From: Pseudomonadota bacterium | GTDB taxonomy: Bacteria > Pseudomonadota > Alphaproteobacteria > Ferrovibrionales > Ferrovibrionaceae | Length of the DNA: 34,242 nt | Assembly (NCBI GenBank): GCA_023434425.1 | Contig: JAEYSS010000256.1 | Location: 1-34,242, forward strand | Direction of reading: 5' to 3' | In this document: positions 23,535-30,942 of the stretch, in pieces | Position numbering within the stretch: position 1 is the stretch's first letter | Layout: each line of letters begins with the position of its first letter | The notes under the pieces: generated by a model | What the model saw: the letters and a program-made list of their open reading frames with translations, nothing else | What the model was told of the DNA's origin: nothing | Database searches by the model: none | Made by a program: the position numbers and the translations under genes

Positions 23535-24101
23535 ATGTCGCCGACAGATCCGAATGTTCCCCAAACCGAGGTGATCTCCTCGGTCGCGCCGGACCGGATC
23601 CGCAGCAAGTCGCTGCGCAACCTGCTGGGCTACTGGGAGGCGAAGGAGAATTACCTCGGCCGCCTGCCGGCCCGCGCCGACCTGCAGCCCGACGAGATGG
23701 TGCCCTTCCTGCCTTTTGTCGCCCTGATCAACGTGCAGACGGGCAATCCGCGTTTTCAGTTCCGCCTGGTCGGCACCGGCATCGTCGGTTCCATGGGCCG
23801 CGAAACCACCAATCGCCAGGTCGATGAAAACCTGTTCGGCGCGAATGCTGTGGTGGTGGAAAATTTCTTCAGCATCCCGCTCGACAGCCGGGGCCCCGCC
23901 TATGCCGCCGGTAAGTACACAGTAGCGCCGAGCGGCCGCATGCTCGGTTTCGAAACCTTGCTGCTGCCGCTCTCGAGCGACGGCACCACCATCGACATGC
24001 TGCTGGGCGGACTGGTCGGCGAACGCATTCAGCGCGACGAGCAGATCTGCGGTTTTCAGTACGATTACTATTGCCCCGTCGTGCAAACGGCCACGCGCTG
24101 A
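23535..24101 (+). CDS. PAS domain protein (PAS_5-like)
   Basis: A cytoplasmic 188-residue protein consisting almost entirely of one PAS-type domain of the alphaproteobacterial PAS_5 kind. The layout is recognisable: LLGYWEAKENYLGRLPARADL, then PDEMVPFLPFVALINVQ, FQFRLVGTGIVGSMGRETT, and a strand-rich C-terminal half (RMLGFETLLLPLSSDG). No output domain is attached, and the ligand is unknown. An in-frame TTG at 23502 could extend it by 11 residues; I prefer ATG 23535, though neither has a ribosome-binding site. A hairpin overlaps its stop codon. It stands alone between moaE and convergent ilvE. Confidence 0.75.
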   Translation: MSPTDPNVPQTEVISSVAPDRIRSKSLRNLLGYWEAKENYLGRLPARADLQPDEMVPFLPFVALINVQTGNPRFQFRLVGTGIVGSMGRETTNRQVDENLFGANAVVVENFFSIPLDSRGPAYAAGKYTVAPSGRMLGFETLLLPLSSDGTTIDMLLGGLVGERIQRDEQICGFQYDYYCPVVQTATR

Positions 24102-24118
24102 GCACGTGGCCGTTCGTT
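24086..24118 (+). terminator. Hairpin overlapping the PAS-gene stop codon
   Basis: AACGGCCACG (24086-24095) pairs perfectly with CGTGGCCGTT (24105-24114) around a 9-nt loop containing the TGA stop. TTCGTT follows, a weak U-tract. It is probably an intrinsic terminator between the convergent PAS and ilvE genes. Confidence 0.55.
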
Positions 24119-24144
24119 GACGTCCAAAGGTTGAAGCAGGCGGC

Positions 24145-25029
24145 TTAGGCCGCCTTCCTGGCCCGCGTCGCCAGGTCGAATTCACCCAGCAGCGTCTGAC
24201 AGATCTTGCCCGGCGTGAACTTGTAGGGGCCGATCTCGGACACCGGCGTCACTTCGGCCGCCGTGCCGGTCAGGAAGCATTCATCGAAGCCGGCCATTTC
24301 CTCGGGCTGGATCGGGCGCTCGATCACCTCGATGCCGCGACCCTTCGCCATGGCGATCACCGCGCGCCGGGTGATGCCGTCCAGGAAGCAGTCCGGCGTC
24401 GGCGTGTGCAGCTTGCCGTCCTTGGCGAAGAAGATATTGGCGCCGGTGGCTTCGGCGATCTGGCCGCGCCAGTCGAGCATCAGCGCGTCCTGATAGCCAT
24501 CACGTTCGGCCTTGTGCTTGGACAGCGTGCAGATCATGTACAGGCCGGCAGCCTTCGCCCTGGTCGGCGCCGTATTCGGGGCCGGGCGGCGCCAGTCGCT
24601 GATCTGCAGGCGCAGGCCCTTCATCTTGGCTTCCGGCGAGAAGTAGCTCGGCCACTCCCACACCGCGATGGCGACATGGATTTTGTTCTGCTGCGCCGAA
24701 ACACCCATCATCTCCGAACCGCGCCAGGCGATCGGTCGGATGTAGCAGTCCGGCATCTTGTTCGCGGCCACGGTTTCACGAGTGGCGCGATCGATCTCCT
24801 CGACCGAATAGGGCAGCGTGAAGTCCAGCAGCCTGGCGGAATCCCACAGGCGCTGACTGTGTTCGGTGAGGTGGAAAACCTCGCCGCCATAGGCGCGCTC
24901 GCCCTCGAATACGGCCGAGGCGTAATGCAGGCCGTGCGTCAGAACGTGCAGCTTGGCATCCCGGAAGGGGATCAGCTTGCCATCGAGCCAGATCAGGCCA
25001 TCGCGGTCATCATAGGGAATCAGGGACAT
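24145..25029 (-). CDS. ilvE: Branched-chain amino acid aminotransferase
   Basis: PLP-dependent class IV aminotransferase catalysing the last step of valine, leucine and isoleucine synthesis and the first of their degradation. The 294-residue protein begins with IWLDGKLIPFRDAKLHVLTHGLHY, the IlvE entry region (about 12-35). SAVFEGERAY, CYIRPIAWRGSE, the PLP-lysine region RAKAAGLY, EATGANIFF and TPTPDCFLDGITR complete the motif set. ATG 25029 is chosen over upstream in-frame starts because GGAGGAAG lies just ahead of it. The stop codon lies in the loop of a short GGCGGC/GCCGCC hairpin (24139-24154). It diverges from petP across a 196-bp regulatory region. Confidence 0.94.
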   Translation of the reverse strand: MSLIPYDDRDGLIWLDGKLIPFRDAKLHVLTHGLHYASAVFEGERAYGGEVFHLTEHSQRLWDSARLLDFTLPYSVEEIDRATRETVAANKMPDCYIRPIAWRGSEMMGVSAQQNKIHVAIAVWEWPSYFSPEAKMKGLRLQISDWRRPAPNTAPTRAKAAGLYMICTLSKHKAERDGYQDALMLDWRGQIAEATGANIFFAKDGKLHTPTPDCFLDGITRRAVIAMAKGRGIEVIERPIQPEEMAGFDECFLTGTAAEVTPVSEIGPYKFTPGKICQTLLGEFDLATRARKAA

Positions 25030-25058
25030 GGAGCTTCCTCCTTGGGCGAGCGGGCAGA

Positions 25059-25075
25059 AGGTATTATTATTACCT
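25059..25075. promoter_or_regulatory. Small dyad in the ilvE leader
   Basis: AGGTA (25059-25063) and TACCT (25071-25075) flank a 7-nt AT-only centre, about 30 nt upstream of the ilvE ATG. It shares the 7-nt spacing of the larger dyad at 25110-25130 but not its arm sequence. Operator function is speculative. Confidence 0.25.
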
Positions 25076-25109
25076 GTAGGTGGGCACAGAAGTAACAATA
25101 TGATCGAAA

Positions 25110-25130
25110 TATGTCAATACTACTGACATA
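25110..25130. promoter_or_regulatory. Perfect inverted repeat in the ilvE/petP intergenic region
   Basis: TATGTCA (25110-25116) and TGACATA (25124-25130) are perfect 7-bp arms around a 7-bp spacer. On the minus strand the dyad includes a perfect TTGACA (25117-25112), a candidate -35 for ilvE with a 17-nt spacer to a weak TACTTC. A regulator bound here would cover the ilvE -35. The adjacent MarR-family gene petP is the obvious candidate ligand, by location only. Confidence 0.55.
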
Positions 25131-25225
25131 ATTTTCGTAAACTCCCTTGGAATGCCGGCGGCAGTCAAATATGGCCGATATTGTACTACCTGGCTTGAAG
25201 CCAGCTATCCCTTTGGTTCATATAG

Positions 25226-25726
25226 ATGATCATGACCGACCTGAAATCGCTGGCCAATCCCCTGTTCCTTCGCGAAGACGAGCTTCGCCAGGCCATCGAA
25301 CTGCTGTTTTACGCCTATCGCGACTTCACGCGCGGCCCGGACGAAATTCTGGAACGCTATGGCTTCGGCCGGGCGCATCACCGGGCCCTGCATTTCATCG
25401 GCGGCAATCCCGGCATCACCGTGGCTGAACTGCTGGCCATCCTGCGCATCACCAAACAGAGCCTGTCCCGCGTTCTGTCGGCCCTGATCGAGGGCGGTTT
25501 CGTGCGCCAGCAGCAGGGCACCCGCGACCGGCGCCAGCGCCAGCTGTTCCTGACGGACCAGGGCAAGAATCTGGAGCGCCAGATCGCCTCCGTGCAGCAG
25601 GCCAAGGTGGCCGAAGCCTATCGCGAGGCAGGCGCCGAGGCGGTGGCCGGCTATCGCAAGGTTCTGTCCGGCCTGATCGATCCGCAGGAGCGCCCGGCGA
25701 TCCTGCGCGCCATCCAGCGGCGGTGA
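25226..25726 (+). CDS. petP: MarR-family transcriptional regulator (PetP-like)
   Basis: A 166-residue winged-helix regulator of the MarR family. The DNA-binding region is visible: RAHHRALHFIGGNPGITVAELLAILRITKQSLSRVL (about 50-85, helix-turn-helix with a Ser-rich recognition helix), then GGFVRQQQGTRDRRQRQLFLTDQG, the wing. The flanking helices form the dimerisation region. It precedes an OmpR-type regulator gene by 13 nt. This order matches the petP-petR arrangement described in Rhodobacter, where the pair affects cytochrome bc1 (petABC) expression. The symbol rests on that arrangement. ATG at 25226 or 25232; neither has a strong ribosome-binding site. Confidence 0.8.
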   Translation: MIMTDLKSLANPLFLREDELRQAIELLFYAYRDFTRGPDEILERYGFGRAHHRALHFIGGNPGITVAELLAILRITKQSLSRVLSALIEGGFVRQQQGTRDRRQRQLFLTDQGKNLERQIASVQQAKVAEAYREAGAEAVAGYRKVLSGLIDPQERPAILRAIQRR

Positions 25727-25739
25727 GGCCGGACACATC

Positions 25740-26429
25740 ATGGATCTGGGCGAACCGCATATCCTGGTCGTCGATGACGACGAGCGCATCCGGACCCTGC
25801 TGGTGCGCTACCTCACCGGTCAGAACTATCGCGTCACCAGCGCGGGAGATGCCGCCGACGCCGCCGACAAACTGAGCTCGATCAGTTTCGACCTGCTGAT
25901 CGTCGATGTGATGATGCCCGGTCAGAACGGCTTCGATTTCGTGGCCGACCTGCGCAAGCGCGGCAATGCCGTGCCGGTGATCCTGCTGACCGCCCGCGGG
26001 GAAGCGGAAGATCGCATCAAGGGTCTGGAAACCGGCGCCGACGACTACCTGCCCAAACCCTTCGAGCCGCGCGAACTGACCTTGCGCATCAATGCGATCC
26101 TGAAGCGCGCCGCCCGTCCCGCGCCACCCGCGCCCACCGTCGCCACCCGCTTCGGCGATTTCAGTTTCGACGCCGTGCGCGGCGAACTGAAGCGCGGCGA
26201 GGAACTGGTGCCCCTGACCACCGGCGAGGCACAGTTGCTGCGCATTCTGGCGCGCAGCCCGGGCCAGACAGTGCCGCGCGCGGCCCTGGCCGATCCGGCC
26301 ACTGCCGGCGAGAGCCGCGCCGTCGACGTGCAGATCACCCGACTGCGCCGCAAGATCGAAGCCGATCCGCGCAACCCGCGTTTCCTGCAAACCGTCTGGG
26401 GCGAAGGCTATGTGCTCTGGACTGAGTAG
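25740..26429 (+). CDS. petR: OmpR-family response regulator (PetR-like)
   Basis: A 229-residue two-component regulator. The receiver domain (about 6-120) has the acidic pocket VDDDE (11-15), phospho-acceptor Asp56 in LLIVDVMMPG, Thr84 and Lys106 in YLPKPFEP. The C-terminal winged helix (about 135-229) has RFGDFSFDAVRGELKRG, LTTGEAQLLRILA, and the recognition-helix segment RAVDVQITRLRRKIE, ending in VWGEGYVLW. The gene lies between petP and a histidine kinase, separated from the kinase by 6 nt. Target promoters are unknown here. Confidence 0.88.
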   Translation: MDLGEPHILVVDDDERIRTLLVRYLTGQNYRVTSAGDAADAADKLSSISFDLLIVDVMMPGQNGFDFVADLRKRGNAVPVILLTARGEAEDRIKGLETGADDYLPKPFEPRELTLRINAILKRAARPAPPAPTVATRFGDFSFDAVRGELKRGEELVPLTTGEAQLLRILARSPGQTVPRAALADPATAGESRAVDVQITRLRRKIEADPRNPRFLQTVWGEGYVLWTE

Positions 26430-26435
26430 CCGCCG

Positions 26436-27749
26436 ATGACCGCGCTCAAGCGCCTGCTGCCACGCAGCCTGTTTGGCCGCTGGCTGGTGCTGCTGGTCGC
26501 TCCGGTGGTGGTGCTGCAGGCGCTGCTGACCTATGTCTTCTATGAGCGCCACTGGGATGCCGTGACGCGTCGCCTGGGCCTGGGCCTTGCCGGCGAAATT
26601 GCCGTGGTGATTGCCACCCGCGAAAGCAATACCGATCCCTCGGTATTGGCCGACCTGATGTACCGGATGGACCAGTCCCTGGAAATCGACATCACTTTCG
26701 AACCCGGGACCGACTTTCCCAGCAATATTCCGGCACCGCGGCGCTATTCGATCCTGGACCGCATGCTGGTGCAGGCGCTCGGCGAACGTGTCTCGCAGCC
26801 CTACATGATCGATACCCAGCGTAACGACCGCACGGTGATGATCTATGTAAAACTTCCCGATGCGCTGATGACGGTGTCGGCGCCGGAGAACCGCATCTTC
26901 TCTACCAGTACCTACGCCTTCATGGCCTGGATGGCCGCAGCCTCCGTCGTGCTGCTTGGCATCGCCGTACTGTTCCTGCGCAACCAGATCAAGCCGATCC
27001 GCCGCCTGGCCGAAGCAGCCGATGCGTTCGGCAAAGGCCGCGAGATCGCCGACTTTCGCCCGACCGGTGCCGAGGAAGTGCGCGCGGCGGCCCGCGCCTT
27101 CCTAGCCATGCGTGATCGCATCCGCCGCCATATCCGTGAGCGCACCGACATGCTGGCCGGGGTGAGTCACGATCTGCGCACCCCGCTGACGCGCATGAAG
27201 CTGCAACTGTCGCTGATGCCGTCCGATCCGGAGCTGGACGAACTGAAGCGCGACATCGACGAAATGGAAAAGATGGTCGGTGCCTATCTGGCTTTCGCGC
27301 GCGGCCAGAGCGAGCAGCCGGCCGAACCAACCGATCTCGGCAACCTGATCAACGAACTGGCGGACGATGTGCGCCGCCGTGGCCGCGAACTGCGGATCGA
27401 CATCGACGGCAGCCTTACGCTGCCCCTGCGCCGGCTCAGCTTTAAGCGCGCCCTGTCAAACCTGGTGGAAAACGCGTTGCGGTTCGGCCGGCGGGTGCAG
27501 CTCAGTGTCACGCGCATGACCAATCGCGTGGAGATCCGCATCGAGGATGATGGTCCGGGCCTGCCGGAGAAAGAGCGGCACAAGGTGTTCCGCCCCTTCT
27601 ACCGGCTGGATCAGGCCCGCCATGGCAGCGGCAATGTCGGGCTTGGACTGACCATTGCACGCGACGCCGTGCTGGCGCATGGCGGCGAAATTACGCTCGG
27701 TCAGTCACCGATGGGCGGCCTGATGGTCACGATCAGACTGCCGGTCTGA
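26436..27749 (+). CDS. EnvZ-like sensor histidine kinase, partner of PetR
   Basis: A 437-residue membrane histidine kinase. Two membrane segments (about 13-35 and 161-183) flank a periplasmic sensor of about 125 residues. A HAMP linker (about 183-235) leads to HisKA with the phospho-acceptor in GVSHDLRTPLTRM (His245) and a HATPase domain (SNLVENALRFG, EDDGPGLPE, GNVGLGLTIARD). The architecture matches EnvZ/ActS-type kinases paired with OmpR-family regulators. Its place 6 nt after petR makes PetR the likely partner. The periplasmic sensor resembles no ligand-binding domain I can name. Confidence 0.9.
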   Translation: MTALKRLLPRSLFGRWLVLLVAPVVVLQALLTYVFYERHWDAVTRRLGLGLAGEIAVVIATRESNTDPSVLADLMYRMDQSLEIDITFEPGTDFPSNIPAPRRYSILDRMLVQALGERVSQPYMIDTQRNDRTVMIYVKLPDALMTVSAPENRIFSTSTYAFMAWMAAASVVLLGIAVLFLRNQIKPIRRLAEAADAFGKGREIADFRPTGAEEVRAAARAFLAMRDRIRRHIRERTDMLAGVSHDLRTPLTRMKLQLSLMPSDPELDELKRDIDEMEKMVGAYLAFARGQSEQPAEPTDLGNLINELADDVRRRGRELRIDIDGSLTLPLRRLSFKRALSNLVENALRFGRRVQLSVTRMTNRVEIRIEDDGPGLPEKERHKVFRPFYRLDQARHGSGNVGLGLTIARDAVLAHGGEITLGQSPMGGLMVTIRLPV

Positions 27750-27767
27750 CGACGACGATCGGCCGAC

Positions 27768-28208
27768 TCAGTTCTCGGCGGGCTTTGCAGGCTCGGCAAC
27801 GGTGAAGCGGCGCTCGGCCTGCAGGCGGCCGTCGCTGTCCTTCAGCTGCAGCACCCAGTCGCCGGGGAAAATGCGCGACTGCGACCAGATCCGCCAGTTG
27901 CGGCTGACATCCACGCGTGCCTTCGAACGCCCGACTTCCTGATCGTTGCGCACCCAGTGGAACCAGAAGGTCTCACCGCCGCGCACCTGCGTGCAATCAA
28001 GGCGCGCGAAACCGTAGGCGCGCTCGGTGCCAACCGGATAATTCCCGTCCACCACGCCCTGCGGCTCCAGGTTGGTCACCTGGTTGGTGAGGATGAATTG
28101 CCGCACGACGCAGTCGTGGTCTTGGGCGAACGCCGAGCCGGCAAAACCTGCCGGCACGCTGGCGAATGCGAGTTGGATAAAAAGCGCGAAACGGATCTTT
28201 TTTGTCAT
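27768..28208 (-). CDS. Exported DUF2914-type protein
   Basis: A 146-residue secreted or periplasmic protein. A signal peptide is clear (KK at 3-4, hydrophobic 7-25, AFA-Q near 28). The mature part resembles the DUF2914 domain: an N-terminal strand pattern (CVVRQFILTNQV), ETFWFHWVRNDQEVG, then SRNWRIWSQSRIFPGDWVLQLKDSDG with its tryptophan-rich core, and ERRFTV at the end. Two cysteines could form a disulfide. No enzymatic motif is seen. It converges on the histidine kinase gene (18-bp gap), so it is not part of that operon. AGGA lies 8 nt before the ATG. Confidence 0.78.
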   Translation of the reverse strand: MTKKIRFALFIQLAFASVPAGFAGSAFAQDHDCVVRQFILTNQVTNLEPQGVVDGNYPVGTERAYGFARLDCTQVRGGETFWFHWVRNDQEVGRSKARVDVSRNWRIWSQSRIFPGDWVLQLKDSDGRLQAERRFTVAEPAKPAEN

Positions 28209-28265
28209 TGTGCTGGTTCCTGGGCCGGATTGTCGACTCAGGCCAAGGTTGGGTCAATACACACG

Positions 28266-28604
28266 TCAGTATAAGCGCCCGCCATCGGGCACCGGCTGAC
28301 TGAGGCCGAGCAGCACGACCTGATCATCCGCATCGGGCAGACCGAGCACCAGAATCTCGGACATGAATGCACCGATCTGCCGCGGCGGGAAATTGACCAC
28401 CGCGACGACCTGACGGCCAATCAGCCCTTCAGGCGTGTAGTGCCTGGTGATCTGTGCCGAGGATTTTTTCACCCCAATGGGCGATCCGAAATCTACCCAG
28501 AGTTTGATCGCCGGTTTGCGTGCCTCGGGATAAGCTTCTGCGCGAATCACTGTGCCGACGCGAATCTCTACCTTTTGAAAATCGTCGAAGGTGATCTCAG
28601 GCAT
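28266..28604 (-). CDS. csaA: CsaA tRNA-binding-fold protein
   Basis: A 112-residue OB-fold protein of the CsaA family, related to the tRNA-binding domain of MetRS and reported to have chaperone-like export-related activity. Visible features are FQKVEIRVGTVIRAEAYPEARKPA, WVDFGSPIGVKKSSAQIT, LIGRQVVAVVNFPPRQIG and SEILVLGLPD. The length matches the family when ATG 28604 is used, and GGGG lies 6 nt ahead of it. In-frame upstream ATGs at 28616 and a start at 28634 are less likely. It lies downstream of the phasin terminator and so probably has its own promoter. Confidence 0.92.
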   Translation of the reverse strand: MPEITFDDFQKVEIRVGTVIRAEAYPEARKPAIKLWVDFGSPIGVKKSSAQITRHYTPEGLIGRQVVAVVNFPPRQIGAFMSEILVLGLPDADDQVVLLGLSQPVPDGGRLY

Positions 28605-28631
28605 CGCGAACCCCATCCCGCGAAAAAGCGG

Positions 28632-28664
28632 CAAACAAAACGGGCGGAGTTTTACTCCGCCCGT
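28632..28664 (-). terminator. Rho-independent terminator of the phasin gene
   Basis: On the minus strand ACGGGCGGAGT (28664-28654) and ACTCCGCCCGT (28650-28640) form a perfect 11-bp stem with a 3-nt loop, followed by TTTGTTTG. It begins 63 nt beyond the phasin stop and overlaps the region upstream of csaA. Confidence 0.9.
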
Positions 28665-28727
28665 CGGTCATCTGGCAAATCCTCGGTGCCGTTCAAACGG
28701 CAGCGGGACGATCTCTCTTGCAGCGCT

Positions 28728-29162
28728 TTACTTCTTGCCCACGGGAAGATGCTTGCGCAGCTCGTCCATGTTTTCCTGCAGGCGCTTGTTGACCAGGTCG
28801 AACGCCTCGGTATTGGTCTTGGCCAGCATCTCGGACAGTTCGCGCAGATTGGCCAGCGCCTTCTCGGCCGCCTGGCGCACCAGTTCAGCCTGCTTGGCCG
28901 GGTTGAGATCGGCAGCCGCGCCCGGGGTCGCACCCTTCAGCATGCTGGCAAGCTCTTCCATATTCTCCTTGAAGATCTCGCCCTGGCGCTTGGCCAGCGC
29001 CTGATAGCCTTCATAGGCGCGCTTGTTGGCGGCGGTCAGCGCTTCGAAATTCTTCTGCTGGGCAGCGGCCAGGGCAGCGGGATCGAGGCCCGGCAGCTTC
29101 AGGTCGGCGAACATCTTGCTGAGGTCGAAACTGGCGAACGGATTCTCGGTGGTCTTGCTCAT
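28728..29162 (-). CDS. Phasin family protein
   Basis: A 144-residue amphipathic, mostly helical protein of the phasin family, which coats polyhydroxyalkanoate granules. PFASFDLSKMFADLKLPGLD at the N-terminus and the Ala/Glu/Lys-rich body (AAAQQKNFEALTAANKRAYEG, then ERLQ-type heptads such as FDLVNKRLQENMDELRK) are typical. There is no signal peptide. ATG 29162 is chosen because GGGGAG lies 8 nt upstream. The promoter region carries a perfect palindrome (29238-29260), and a strong terminator follows, so it is a single-gene unit. Whether the cell makes PHA cannot be judged here since phaC is not in the window. Confidence 0.87.
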   Translation of the reverse strand: MSKTTENPFASFDLSKMFADLKLPGLDPAALAAAQQKNFEALTAANKRAYEGYQALAKRQGEIFKENMEELASMLKGATPGAAADLNPAKQAELVRQAAEKALANLRELSEMLAKTNTEAFDLVNKRLQENMDELRKHLPVGKK

Positions 29163-29237
29163 CGCGGGCTCCCCGGGCGTCTGTGGGTCGGTGAAAACGC
29201 CGGACAAGGTAGCGGTGACTGCTGCCGGCGTCAATGA

Positions 29238-29260
29238 ATTATTGTGCACTGCACAATAAT
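29238..29260. promoter_or_regulatory. Perfect 23-bp palindrome in the phasin promoter
   Basis: ATTATTGTGCA (29238-29248), a single C, and TGCACAATAAT (29250-29260) form a perfect palindrome. On the minus strand it overlaps a promoter-like TTGTTA (29269-29264), 17-nt spacer, CACAAT (29246-29241), covering spacer and -10. This is a classic repressor position. TGC/GCA-rich operators are known for the PHA repressor PhaR; the neighbouring TetR-family gene is another candidate. Confidence 0.75.
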
Positions 29261-29273
29261 AAATAACAACAAC

Positions 29274-29948
29274 TTAAGCCAGATTTGAGGCTTTTTCTCG
29301 CATGCGCGAGACCGGGCTTCGACCGGTGAGAAGCCACAGGCCCTGCTCCAGACGCTTGTCCAGATGGGCCATCGTGGCAGCCATGTCGGCGCCATCATCC
29401 TTCAGCCAGACGCGCAGGGTGTCGAGGTAGATTCCGCCGAGCAGTTTCCGCCGTATCACGCCGGAGATGCCACCGGCATCCAGCTCCGCCGCCGCCAGCA
29501 TCCAGTCGAGCCCCTGCCGCAGACCGCGATTGAGGAAACAGGCCAGCGCCACCGGATCGCCCGGCAGTTCACGCATCAGCACGCGAATGGCAGCCTTATG
29601 CGGGGTGAGCGCATCGAACCGCGCCATCACGGCTTCGAACAGCCGGTCTTTTACGGCGGCGGCATCGGCCGGCGCCGGACCGGGCTCACCGAGGGCGGCC
29701 AGCATGGCGAGATCGACGCGACGCGCATAGGCGGCCAGCAGATCGGTCTTGGAGGCATACTGGCCATAGAGCGCGCTGAGCGGCAGGCCGCTGGCCTGGG
29801 CGATGCGACCGAGGGTGACGGCGCGCCAGCCCTGCTCGGCCACGAGGTCGAGCATCACGGCAACCGGATCGGCCGCCGCGCGTTCTGCGCCAGCGCCGGT
29901 TTTGGCCGTCGCTGCCGTCTTGGTCGCCTTGCCAGTCGTCTTTGCCAT
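29274..29948 (-). CDS. TetR-family transcriptional regulator
   Basis: A 224-residue regulator. After a 25-residue Lys/Thr/Ala-rich tail the N-terminal helix-turn-helix reads VAEQGWRAVTLGRIAQASGLPLSALYGQYASKTDL (about 36-70), a clear TetR pattern. The C-terminal two-thirds is helical and should bind an effector; it resembles the COQ9/RpsU-type regulators in overall character, but I am not certain. ATG 29948 has GGAGA upstream and is preferred to longer forms. It is followed by the phasin promoter palindrome 14 bp beyond its stop, and lies between proC and the phasin gene on the same strand. Confidence 0.82.
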   Translation of the reverse strand: MAKTTGKATKTAATAKTGAGAERAAADPVAVMLDLVAEQGWRAVTLGRIAQASGLPLSALYGQYASKTDLLAAYARRVDLAMLAALGEPGPAPADAAAVKDRLFEAVMARFDALTPHKAAIRVLMRELPGDPVALACFLNRGLRQGLDWMLAAAELDAGGISGVIRRKLLGGIYLDTLRVWLKDDGADMAATMAHLDKRLEQGLWLLTGRSPVSRMREKASNLA

Positions 29949-30012
29949 CGGGCCATTCTCCGCCTGGGACCGGACTAATCTGGGCATCCGGTCCGGGAAG
30001 AACAAGCCTGAA

Positions 30013-30816
30013 TCAGCCCGCGAGTTCCCGCGAACGCCGCGTGGCGGCTGCAATTGCCTTTTTCATAAGCGGTTCGACGCCATCGGGCGCCATCAGCACG
30101 TCCAGCGCCGCCTGGGTGGTTCCATTGGGGCTGGTGACGTTCTTGCGCAACTGGGTCGGGCTTTCGGGGCTGTGCTTCATCAGGATGCCCGAGCCGCTGA
30201 CCGTGGCCCGAGCGAGCCGCGCCGCCAGATCGGCCGGCAGGCCGGCGGCTTCACCCGCCGCCGCCATGCATTCGGTCAGCCAGAAGACATAGGCCGGGCC
30301 GGAACCGGACACCGCGGTCACCGCATCGATCAGGCCCTCCTCCTCCACCCAGCCGACTTCGCCGATGGCGGAGAGCAGCGTCTCGCAGAAGGTTTTCTGC
30401 TCGATGCTGACTGCCGGATTGGCGCAGGCAATGGTGATGCCCTCGCCCACAGCGGCTGGCGTGTTGGGAATGCTGCGCACGATGGCGGCGGACCCGCCCA
30501 GCAGGCGGTTCAGCGTGGCGACAGTCTTGCCCGCCGCCACCGAGAGAAAGCAGGCACCGTCCTTCGTGGCATAGCGCGCATAGGCCGGTGCGACGGCATC
30601 CATCACCTGTGGCTTCACCGCCAGCAGCACCAGCGCCGGCACGAATTCAGCCGGGATTGCTGCGGCATCGTTGACCTGCCGCACGCCTGCGGGAAGATCG
30701 GGCACCGGGTTGGGCTCGACCACCACGACATCGGTCGCCGCGACGCCGCGCTGCAGCCAGCCGGCCAGCATCGCGCTGCCCATCTTGCCGCAGCCCACCA
30801 ACAGAATGCCCTTCAT
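30013..30816 (-). CDS. proC: Pyrroline-5-carboxylate reductase
   Basis: Final enzyme of proline synthesis, reducing pyrroline-5-carboxylate with NAD(P)H. The 267-residue protein starts with the Rossmann segment ILLVGCGKMGSAMLAGW (GCGKMG at 8-13). LLAVKPQVMD, RSIPNTPAAVGEG, the substrate-site AVSGSGPAYVFWL and the C-terminal dimer signature SPNGTTQAALDVL are all present. ATG 30816 is chosen for GGGAGG 8 nt upstream. It is downstream of ybjN on the same strand (126-bp gap). Confidence 0.96.
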   Translation of the reverse strand: MKGILLVGCGKMGSAMLAGWLQRGVAATDVVVVEPNPVPDLPAGVRQVNDAAAIPAEFVPALVLLAVKPQVMDAVAPAYARYATKDGACFLSVAAGKTVATLNRLLGGSAAIVRSIPNTPAAVGEGITIACANPAVSIEQKTFCETLLSAIGEVGWVEEEGLIDAVTAVSGSGPAYVFWLTECMAAAGEAAGLPADLAARLARATVSGSGILMKHSPESPTQLRKNVTSPNGTTQAALDVLMAPDGVEPLMKKAIAAATRRSRELAG

Positions 30817-30942
30817 GACGTCGCCTCCCGACATGCGCCGAAACACAGGAATGATGCGCTGTTGTGGCAGAAACAGAAAGGGCGGGGAAGCGCCTGTGCT
30901 TCACCCGCCCTCGGATTTAGAAAGATTGATGTGGAGCGCGCG

